From JANNWF01 sp052390415 (GTDB taxonomy: Bacteria; Pseudomonadota; Gammaproteobacteria; Xanthomonadales; Xanthomonadaceae), in assembly GCA_052390415.1 (NCBI GenBank), contig JBQTGY010000042.1, positions 1 to 37,283 of the forward strand: a DNA stretch of 37,283 nt, in the 5' to 3' direction. Below are positions 1 through 9,180 of this stretch, in pieces. How positions within the stretch are numbered: position 1 is the first letter of the stretch; each line of letters opens with the position of its first letter. The notes beneath the pieces are model-generated. The model ran no database searches and was not told where the DNA came from. It worked only from the letters and a program-made list of their open reading frames with translations. The position numbers and the translations under genes were made by a program.

Positions 1-431
1 CTCCGGAGCGAGGCCAATAGCCAAAGCTATTGGCGGAGTGAGGAGCAAGTCCAGCGCGGCCAGACCGAGCGAGCTACTTTCGATTTGTCCGTTACAGTCC
101 ACTAGTTGGGTTCTCGATGGGAATTGAAGCGGTCTGGAAAGATGCGTGTGGAACGGTGCTGGGAGAGGTGGACGATCCCCAGTTCTTGCTGAGCCGTTTC
201 ACCAGCACGGTTAGAACTCAGTCAAACAGCGTGTGCCTAAGTCCTCGCTCTTGCCGAGCGCGCAAACTCGGTCCATACCTATTTATGGTTCATCGGTGAC
301 TAGGTCGTTTGCGAGAGAACGCAGGGCGCGATAGGCGAAGGGCATTGCGCCTGAGCACCCTCACCCCAACCCCTCTCCCGAGGGGAGAGGGGCTCAACAG
401 CTGTGGTTCAACAGAATCGCGATCTGCCCGG
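1..431. other. Non-coding left edge with two small palindromes
   Basis: No gene is convincing in this stretch. It carries a perfect 9-bp inverted repeat with a CAAA loop (arms 13-21 and 26-34) and a second palindrome at 370-392, listed separately. A 60-codon open frame at 117-299 has no recognisable domain and no clear ribosome binding site; I do not call it. The thioesterase gene on the minus strand ends at 432, so the right part is probably its 3' flank. Confidence 0.5.
370..392. repeat. Palindromic repeat, CCCCTCTCCC family, copy 1
   Basis: Perfect 10-bp inverted repeat: CCCCTCTCCC (370-379), loop GAG, GGGAGAGGGG (383-392). The identical arms recur at 29605-29630 with a different loop, so this is a dispersed palindrome and not a one-off hairpin. 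It lies just downstream of the thioesterase gene and could act as a transcript end or stabiliser, although no U-tract follows on the minus strand. Confidence 0.7.
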
Positions 432-832
432 CTAGACCACAGCGGCTGCAGTCCGCACAAACCCCGGCAACGCCGTCGGTCGGCCACTTGGACGATCAAT
501 CCACACCATCACACTCTGCCCATCCGCGTACAGGCACTCGGGATCACTCACCGAAACAATCCGATGCGCCATGGTCACGCTGCTGTTACCAACGCGGCGG
601 GTGACTAATTCGATGCGGACGGTTTCTGGCCAGCCGATGGGGCGGCGAAAGTTCATCTCGACTGCCGCCAGCAGCGGCGCGATCGCGGGTGTGTCCCAAG
701 GCTCGGGCAAGCTTTGCATCCACTGAATCCGCGCTTCTTCGACAAAACTCAAGAAGCGCGCGTTGTTGACGTGGCCGAAGGCGTCCATGTCGCTCCAACG
801 CACTTCCACGTCGACCGCAATCACTACATGAC

Positions 833-836
<4 letters not shown>
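432..836 (-). CDS. Hotdog-fold acyl-CoA thioesterase (4HBT/YbgC type)
   Basis: A 134-residue protein of the 4-hydroxybenzoyl-CoA thioesterase-like family, predicted to hydrolyse acyl-CoA thioesters in the cytoplasm. The N-terminal motif WSDMDAFGHVNNARFLSFVEEAR (about residues 14-36, quoted in part) is the family signature; Asp17 is the likely catalytic acid. Length matches single-domain members (about 130-150). The ATG at 836 overlaps the uvrA stop codon in an ATGA arrangement, so the gene is translationally coupled to uvrA and probably co-transcribed with it. The pairing with a DNA repair gene is likely just operon co-location. The acyl substrate cannot be deduced. Confidence 0.9.
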
Positions 837-3703
<2,867 letters not shown>

Positions 3704-3875
3704 CGGGAGGGTCTGGGGATGACGGCGAGGTGCTTAGTCTAGCGGCGGCTTGTGCGCGGTGAGTGTGAGGCTGGGTGCCGAAGGTCCACTGGCCAGTTCC
3801 AGTGCCAGAAGGGCAAACGCAACGGCATTGCCGCTTTTATGGCTCTGGAAATTGCCACTGGAACTTCCCCCTTCA

Positions 3876-3904
3876 TTGAGTTTGGCGATAACCACGGCTA
3901 TACT
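3876..3904 (+). promoter_or_regulatory. Sigma-70 promoter of rplU-rpmA
   Basis: TTGAGT (3876-3881), a 17-bp spacer, and TATACT (3899-3904). The predicted start of transcription near 3911 gives a leader of about 70 nt before rplU. The bases 3900-3914 (ATACTTCGCGGTCTT) are identical to those at the rpsT promoter. Confidence 0.75.
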
Positions 3905-3982
3905 TCGCGGTCTTCAATTGGCCGTGCGTGAATTCACAGCCGAACTTTGTGACACCCCAAGAAGAACTACAGAGGATTACAG

Positions 3983-4294
3983 ATGTACGCAGTCATGGTG
4001 ACAGGCGGTAAGCAATACCGCGTAATGAAGGGCGAGACGCTGCGCGTCGAGAAGCTCGAAGTGGAAGCCGGTGGTTCGATCAGCTTTGATCAGGTGTTGA
4101 TGATTGGCGATGGCGAGACCATCACCGTCGGTGCGCCAGTGGTGACAGGTGCAGTGGTGACCGCATCGGTGAAGGGACATGGCCGCGCTGACAAGGTGCG
4201 TATCGTCAAGTTCCGTCGCCGCAAGCATCACCGCAAGCAGATGGGCCACCGTCAGCACTACACCGAAATCGAAATCACGGCCATCAGCGCGTAA
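3983..4294 (+). CDS. rplU: Ribosomal protein L21
   Basis: Structural protein of the 50S subunit that binds 23S rRNA. The 103 residues match the family length exactly, starting MYAVMVTGGKQYRV and ending in the basic FRRRKHHRKQMGHRQ segment typical of L21. An AGAGG ribosome binding site lies about 7 nt before the ATG. It is the first gene of the conserved rplU-rpmA pair, 30 bp upstream of rpmA, with a good promoter at 3876-3904. Confidence 0.98.
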   Translation: MYAVMVTGGKQYRVMKGETLRVEKLEVEAGGSISFDQVLMIGDGETITVGAPVVTGAVVTASVKGHGRADKVRIVKFRRRKHHRKQMGHRQHYTEIEITAISA

Positions 4295-4324
4295 GCGCCG
4301 TCAACAAGCCTCAGGAGATAAGTC

Positions 4325-4585
4325 ATGGCACATAAAAAGGCAGGCGGCAGTACCCGTAACGGCCGCGATTCCAACCCGAAATACCTCGGCGTCAAGATCT
4401 ACGGCGGTCAGGCTGTGGAAGCCGGCAACATCATCATGCGTCAGCGCGGCACCCAGTTTCACCCGGGTTCCGGCGTTGGCCTCGGTCGCGATCACACGCT
4501 GTTTGCGTTGGTCGATGGCACCGTGGAGTTTTCTGTGAAAGGCCCCAAGAATCGGCGCTTCGTCAGCGTAGGCGCAGCGGTTTAA
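4325..4585 (+). CDS. rpmA: Ribosomal protein L27
   Basis: 50S protein near the peptidyl-transferase centre. The 86 residues begin MAHKKAGGSTRNGRDS, the canonical L27 N-terminus, with no cleavable N-terminal extension of the Firmicutes type. CAGGAG lies just before the ATG (SD about 8 nt upstream). It is co-transcribed with rplU and followed by a very strong terminator at 4619-4646. Confidence 0.98.
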   Translation: MAHKKAGGSTRNGRDSNPKYLGVKIYGGQAVEAGNIIMRQRGTQFHPGSGVGLGRDHTLFALVDGTVEFSVKGPKNRRFVSVGAAV

Positions 4586-4618
4586 CGCCTCACGATCGCG
4601 CGTCCCACTCAAGGCGCA

Positions 4619-4646
4619 AAAAAACCCCGCCGCGGCGGGGTTTTTT
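4619..4646 (+). terminator. Rho-independent terminator after rpmA
   Basis: Perfect GC palindrome CCCCGCCG/CGGCGGGG (4625-4640) flanked by six A and six T residues. It ends the rplU-rpmA transcript and, because of the flanking A-run, could also stop transcription from the other strand. Its position implies obgE has its own promoter. Confidence 0.95.
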
Positions 4647-4908
4647 GTTGGTGCTGTAAGGCGCGCGCCTGCAATGTCCGGGCTAGTGGCTGCCCGAACG
4701 CCGTTCACGCGGAGAATAGACTGATACCTCTTTTCCGGTTTCAATGGGTTCCGTTCCAAGCTGCTATTTCTTGCCCCGGCCCTCGCGCGTAGCGCTCAGT
4801 CGCGATGCGACAGCCTTCGTTACACTCGGTCAGCGGCGCGCAAACCTGCGGTTCGCAAGCACGCCACCTTACCCTCCAGCCCCGCTCCCAAGCTCTCAGT
4901 CCCCAAAA

Positions 4909-6021
4909 ATGAAACTAGTCGACGAAGCAAACATCACCGTCAAAGCTGGCGATGGCGGCAATGGCTGCGTCAGCTTTCGCCGGGAGAAATTCATTCCGCT
5001 CGGCGGACCCGACGGCGGCGATGGCGGTGATGGCGGCAGCGTGTGGCTGTTGGCTGACGAGAATCTCAACACGCTGGTCGACTTTCGCCATCAGCGCAAG
5101 TTTCGCGCCCAGCGTGGCGAAAACGGCATGGGCAAGCAGATGTACGGCAAGGGTGGCGAAGACATCGTCATCCGTGTGCCTATCGGCACCGTGGTCACCA
5201 TGCAGGATACCGACGAACAAATCGGCGATCTGACCGAGCATGGTCAGCGCTTGAAGGTGGTCCAGGGTGGCAAGGGCGGCTTGGGCAACATGCATTTCAA
5301 GAGTTCGACCAATCGCTCGCCGCGGCGGGCGATTCCGGGCTCACCCGGCGAAGTCCGCGACATCAAGCTTGAGCTGAAACTGCTCGCCGATGTCGGCTTG
5401 CTTGGGTTCCCAAACGCCGGCAAGAGCACCTTCATTCGTGCGGTTTCAGCGGCAACGCCACGAGTGGCGGACTATCCGTTCACGACCTTGTATCCCAATC
5501 TTGGTGTGGTTTCAGTCGGACAAGATCACAGCTTCGTGGTCGCCGATATTCCTGGCTTGATTGAAGGTGCGGCTGACGGTGCCGGATTGGGCGTGATGTT
5601 CCTGAAGCACATCCAGCGCACGCGCTTGCTGCTGCACATCGTCGATGCGGCGCCGTTTGTCGAAGACGAAGCGCCCGAGTTGTACGTTGCTCGGCAAGTG
5701 CGGGCCATTGAAGCCGAGCTCGCCAAGTTCGATCCCGAGCTGGTGGATCGGCCGCGCTGGCTGCTGCTCAACAAACTCGATTTGCTGGCTGAGGAAGAGC
5801 GTGCGGAGCGAGTCGAGCGAATCTTGCAAGCGCTGGATTGGAAGGCGCCCTGGTTTGCGGTGGCCGCAATTGGTAAAGAAGGCACCTGGGCGGTCGCGCA
5901 GCAGGTGATGAGCCATCTGGATGCACTTCGCGTTGCCGAGGCCGAAGCAAAGTCAGAGGCCATGGCGGAAGTGCAGGCGACTGCGGTTGCGCCGACCACA
6001 CCCGAAGTTGGCGGCGCCTGA
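4909..6021 (+). CDS. obgE: Obg-family GTPase ObgE/CgtA
   Basis: Essential ribosome-associated GTPase that works in 50S assembly and growth control. With the start at 4909 (MKLVDEANITVKAGDGGNG) it has 370 residues. The glycine-rich Obg fold occupies about 1-158, followed by the G domain with GFPNAGKST (P-loop), DIPGLIEGA (switch II) and NKLD (G4). The frame stays open upstream to 4744, but residues there do not resemble Obg, so 4909 is preferred although no strong SD is visible. It follows rplU-rpmA as in most bacteria but is separated from them by a terminator. A TACACT at 4821-4826 may be part of its promoter (weak). The C-terminal tail is Ala/Glu-rich. Confidence 0.97.
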   Translation: MKLVDEANITVKAGDGGNGCVSFRREKFIPLGGPDGGDGGDGGSVWLLADENLNTLVDFRHQRKFRAQRGENGMGKQMYGKGGEDIVIRVPIGTVVTMQDTDEQIGDLTEHGQRLKVVQGGKGGLGNMHFKSSTNRSPRRAIPGSPGEVRDIKLELKLLADVGLLGFPNAGKSTFIRAVSAATPRVADYPFTTLYPNLGVVSVGQDHSFVVADIPGLIEGAADGAGLGVMFLKHIQRTRLLLHIVDAAPFVEDEAPELYVARQVRAIEAELAKFDPELVDRPRWLLLNKLDLLAEEERAERVERILQALDWKAPWFAVAAIGKEGTWAVAQQVMSHLDALRVAEAEAKSEAMAEVQATAVAPTTPEVGGA

Positions 6022-6094
6022 TTCGTCATGCCCGGCGCAAGGCTCGCTCGTTCGACGGCTTGGCGGCGGGTGAAATTGGCATCGCCAAACGCAC

Positions 6095-6118
6095 AAAAGC
6101 CGGCTTTCGCCGGCTTTT
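6095..6118. terminator. Bidirectional terminator between obgE and rpsT
   Basis: AAAAGCCGGC / GCCGGCTTTT, a perfect 10-bp stem with a TTTC loop. It lies between convergent obgE (ends 6021) and rpsT (ends 6142) and has A/T-rich flanks on both sides, so it can serve both transcripts. Confidence 0.93.
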
Positions 6119-6141
6119 GTTTAGCTCAGTACCACAACCAC

Positions 6142-6405
6142 TTACGCAATCGCGCGGATGCGTGCGGTCAGTCGGCTCTTGTGACGCGCGGCCTTGTTCT
6201 TGTGGATCAGGCCACGGGCGGCGAAACGATCAAGGATCGGTTGCGCGGTGTTGAAGGCGGAATTGGCGGCGGTGGCGTCGTTGGCCTCAATGGCCTTGAG
6301 CACTTTCTTCACGGCGGTGCGCAGCATCGAACGCTGGCTGACGTTGCGCTCGTTGCGCACGATCGCCTGACGGGCGCGCTTCTTCGCGGATTTGATGTTG
6401 GCCAA
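6142..6405 (-). CDS. rpsT: Ribosomal protein S20 (TTG start)
   Basis: 30S subunit protein that binds 16S rRNA. It is 87 residues, the standard length, beginning ANIKSAKKRARQ after the initiator and ending RLTARIRAIA. The start codon is TTG (complement of 6403-6405), with AGGAG centred about 8 nt upstream. The frame is open further upstream, but that peptide has no S20 similarity. E. coli rpsT also uses a UUG start, which is known to be involved in its autogenous translational control, so the non-AUG start here is probably meaningful. The promoter is at 6499-6527 on this strand. Confidence 0.97.
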   Translation of the reverse strand: MANIKSAKKRARQAIVRNERNVSQRSMLRTAVKKVLKAIEANDATAANSAFNTAQPILDRFAARGLIHKNKAARHKSRLTARIRAIA

Positions 6406-6498
6406 GGGAACAGCTCCTGCAGAATCGTTGTCGGTGACGTTAGTGGGCCTGATACAGCCGGGCTCAAAAAAGCCGAGTCCTGCCGTGTAAGACCGCGA

Positions 6499-6527
6499 AG
6501 TATGCGTGATCGAGCAGGAGGCGTCAA
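6499..6527 (-). promoter_or_regulatory. Sigma-70 promoter of rpsT
   Basis: Reading the minus strand: TTGACG (complement of 6522-6527), 17-bp spacer, CATACT (complement of 6499-6504). The predicted leader before the TTG start is about 85 nt. The sequence from the -10 onward (complement of 6489-6503) matches 15 bases of the rplU promoter exactly. Confidence 0.75.
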
Positions 6528-6584
6528 CGCAACGACACGGATTTCGAAGACGATGCACACACCACGGCAGGAAGCCAAGGGTCA

Positions 6585-8144
6585 ATGACTGCACCCAAAC
6601 TGCTTCGATCCAGCCTGACCTTCGGCGGCATGACCTTGCTGTCGCGGATTGCCGGTTTCGTTCGCGACGTCTTGCAGGCCTCCCTGTTTGGTGCAGGCGC
6701 GGCAACCGATGCGTTCACGATTGCCTATCGCGTGCCCAATTACCTGCGCCGCATCTTTGCCGAAGGCTCATTTGCGATGGCCTTCGTGCCGGTATTCAGC
6801 GAACTTCGGCAGCGGGGTGACAGCGCGGCGCTGAAGGACTTCCTCGATCACGTCACGGGCGCATTGTGCGCAGTGGTGTTGCTGGTCACCGCGTTGGGAA
6901 TGTTGGCCGCGCCGCTCATCGTCAGTTTGATTGCGCCTGGCGCGCTGGACGATCCCGCCAAGTTCGGGCTGACCAGCGACATGTTGCGGATCGTGTTCCC
7001 GTATCTCTTCTTCATCTCGCTGACCGCGCTTGCAGGCGCGGTGCTGAACAGTTTGCAGCGCTTCGCCCTGCCCGCCGTCACGCCGGTATTGCACAACCTG
7101 GCCGTGATCGCCGCGATGCTGTTCCTTAGCGGTTATCTGGACGTGCCGGCGATGGCACTGGCCTGGGGCGTGTTTGCCGCCGGCATCGCGCAATTCCTGC
7201 TGTTGTGGCCAGCGCTGGCCAGGCATGGGCTGCTGCCGCGCTTGCGCCTGAATCTCCGCCACCCCGAAGTGCGACGGGTCGGAAAGTTGATGTTGCCGAC
7301 CATTTTTTCCTCCTCGGTGGCGCAGATCAATCTGATCGTCGGGACGATATTTGCCTCGCTTCTGATCACCGGTAGCCAGACCTGGCTGTGGTACTCGGAT
7401 CGCTTGGTGGAGTTCCCGCTTGGCTTGTTCGGTGTAGCGATTGGCACGGTAATCCTGCCGCACCTGTCACGGCAGTTTGCCAGTGCTGACGTGGCCGGCT
7501 TTTCGCGCGGCCTCGACTGGGCCTTGCGGCTGGTGTGGCTGATCGGCTTGCCGGCCGCGCTAGGATTGTTGTTGCTGGCCGAGCCCTTGGTGCTGACCGT
7601 ATTTCAGCGCGGCGAATTTACGCCTGACGATGCCCGCATGACCGCATTGGCCTTGATGGCGATGAGTCTGGGTGTGCCTGGCTTCATGCTGAGCAAGGTG
7701 CTGGCGCCGGCGTTTTATGCACGTCAGGACACCCGCACGCCGATGCGAGTGGCGATCATCACGGTCATTGTCAATGTCAGTTTGATGGTGGTCTTGGTTA
7801 CGCCGATGTTGCTGAAAGGCGTGCCCGGTGCACATGCGGGGATCGCACTTGCGACTGCTGCGGCGGGCTTGTTGAATCCCTGGCTGCTCTGGCGCGCGCT
7901 GCGCAAGCAGGGATTGTTCACTGCCGAAATGGGTTGGCGTCGGTTTGGCTTGCAGTTGTTGCTGGCGTGTCTGCTGATGATCGGCAGTGTTTTGCTGTTG
8001 CGTGGTTGGTTGGGTGACTGGACGGCGATGGGCGAGCTGCAGCGGTGGTTGGCATCAACAGCGCTGATTGCCGCTGGCGCGGTCGCTTATGCCATTGGAC
8101 TGCTGGTGGCCGGTTTGCGTCCGCGCGATCTGCGCGAGCGTTAG
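6585..8144 (+). CDS. murJ: MurJ/MviN lipid II flippase
   Basis: Polytopic inner-membrane protein of the MOP superfamily that flips lipid II for peptidoglycan synthesis. It is 519 residues with about 14 hydrophobic segments. The N-terminus LLRSSLTFGGMTLLSRIAGFVRDVL and the FVPVFSEL segment are characteristic of the family. AAGGGTCA precedes the ATG. It is divergent from rpsT (gap 179 bp from the rpsT start) and leads the murJ-ribF-ileS-lspA-ispH run; 61 bp separate it from ribF. Confidence 0.97.
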   Translation: MTAPKLLRSSLTFGGMTLLSRIAGFVRDVLQASLFGAGAATDAFTIAYRVPNYLRRIFAEGSFAMAFVPVFSELRQRGDSAALKDFLDHVTGALCAVVLLVTALGMLAAPLIVSLIAPGALDDPAKFGLTSDMLRIVFPYLFFISLTALAGAVLNSLQRFALPAVTPVLHNLAVIAAMLFLSGYLDVPAMALAWGVFAAGIAQFLLLWPALARHGLLPRLRLNLRHPEVRRVGKLMLPTIFSSSVAQINLIVGTIFASLLITGSQTWLWYSDRLVEFPLGLFGVAIGTVILPHLSRQFASADVAGFSRGLDWALRLVWLIGLPAALGLLLLAEPLVLTVFQRGEFTPDDARMTALALMAMSLGVPGFMLSKVLAPAFYARQDTRTPMRVAIITVIVNVSLMVVLVTPMLLKGVPGAHAGIALATAAAGLLNPWLLWRALRKQGLFTAEMGWRRFGLQLLLACLLMIGSVLLLRGWLGDWTAMGELQRWLASTALIAAGAVAYAIGLLVAGLRPRDLRER

Positions 8145-8193
8145 GTCCACGGGGTGAGCACCGCTTACTGCCGGGCGATGCTGCACTGCGGGG

Positions 8194-8199
8194 TATAAT
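8194..8199 (+). promoter_or_regulatory. Consensus -10 box abutting the ribF start
   Basis: A perfect TATAAT ends 6 nt before the ribF ATG (8206). Transcription would be expected to start at or next to the ATG, giving a leaderless or nearly leaderless mRNA. No good -35 element lies 16-18 bp upstream and no TG extended -10 is present, so promoter strength is uncertain. Confidence 0.5.
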
Positions 8200-8205
8200 T
8201 TTTGA

Positions 8206-9180
8206 ATGACCCTTTTGTTTCGAGATGTCGACGGCGGCAGCGTCAGTCGACGCGGTACTGTGGTGTGCATCGGCGCGTTCGATGGGCTGCATCTTGGCCA
8301 TCAGTCGTTGATCAGGCGCACGCGTGAGCGTGCCCGCGAGCTCGCCTTCGACACCGCCGTGCTCGCCTTCGAGCCAATCCCGCGCGAGTTCTTTCTTGGC
8401 GCGCAGGCGCCGGCGCGGGTTGCCTCTTGGCGTGACCGTTTCGAGCGCCTGCGAAACATCGGGATCGATCATGTGGGTATGCTGCGATTCAACGCAGCGC
8501 TGGCATCGATGCAAGCCGAGGAATTCATCGAGCGGGTATTGGTGCAGCGCCTGGCGGCACGTGAGGTGTGGACCGGTGTCGATTTTCGCTTCGGTCGCGG
8601 TCGCCGCGGTGACTTGCCGATGTTGCAGGTACATGGCGCGACGCATGGTTTCACGGCGCAAACCATCGACACCCACCACCACGTTGAACAGCGCGTTTCC
8701 AGCTCGGCCATTCGCGCCGCGCTGGCGGCGGGCGACTTGAAGACCGCCGAACACATGCTGGGTCGACCGTATTCGATTGCCAATCGCGTGGTGCGTGGCA
8801 AGCAGCTCGGTCGCACGTTGGGTTATCCCACCGCCAACTTGCGACTCGCCGGACGGCGTCCGGCATTGGGCGGCATCTTTGCGACCCGGGTGCATGGCGT
8901 TGGCTCCCAGCCTTGGCCCAGCGTATCAAGTCTTGGAACCCGACCCACCGTGAATGGTGTCGAGCCCTTGCTCGAAGCCCATCTGTTCGACTTCGATGGC
9001 GATCTCTACGGCCAGCGCATCGAGGTCGAGTTCGTCGCCAAGTTGCGCGACGAAGAGAAATTCGCTGATTTGCCGGCCTTGGTCGTGCAAATGAATCGCG
9101 ATGCCGCCGAGGCGCGATCCATCCTGCGATCGAGCGCCTGTTCGACGGCAACCACACCTCAAATCCTGACCACTGCGTGA
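8206..9180 (+). CDS. ribF: RibF, bifunctional riboflavin kinase/FAD synthetase
   Basis: Converts riboflavin to FMN and then FAD. It is 324 residues: an N-terminal nucleotidyltransferase domain with GAFDGLHLGH (about 23-32) and a C-terminal riboflavin kinase domain with GRTLGYPTANL. The start gives MTLLFRDVDGGS..., which fits the usual RibF N-terminus, so it is not mis-called, yet no SD is seen and a TATAAT ends only 6 nt upstream. Its stop overlaps the ileS GTG start (GTGA), indicating coupled translation. Confidence 0.96.
   Translation: MTLLFRDVDGGSVSRRGTVVCIGAFDGLHLGHQSLIRRTRERARELAFDTAVLAFEPIPREFFLGAQAPARVASWRDRFERLRNIGIDHVGMLRFNAALASMQAEEFIERVLVQRLAAREVWTGVDFRFGRGRRGDLPMLQVHGATHGFTAQTIDTHHHVEQRVSSSAIRAALAAGDLKTAEHMLGRPYSIANRVVRGKQLGRTLGYPTANLRLAGRRPALGGIFATRVHGVGSQPWPSVSSLGTRPTVNGVEPLLEAHLFDFDGDLYGQRIEVEFVAKLRDEEKFADLPALVVQMNRDAAEARSILRSSACSTATTPQILTTA

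Noticed and set aside
117..299. 60-codon open frame at the left edge
   Set aside because: No domain, no convincing SD, and no context to support it.
7918..8895. Antisense open frame across murJ and ribF
   Set aside because: Shadow frame with no domain and crossing two well-supported genes.
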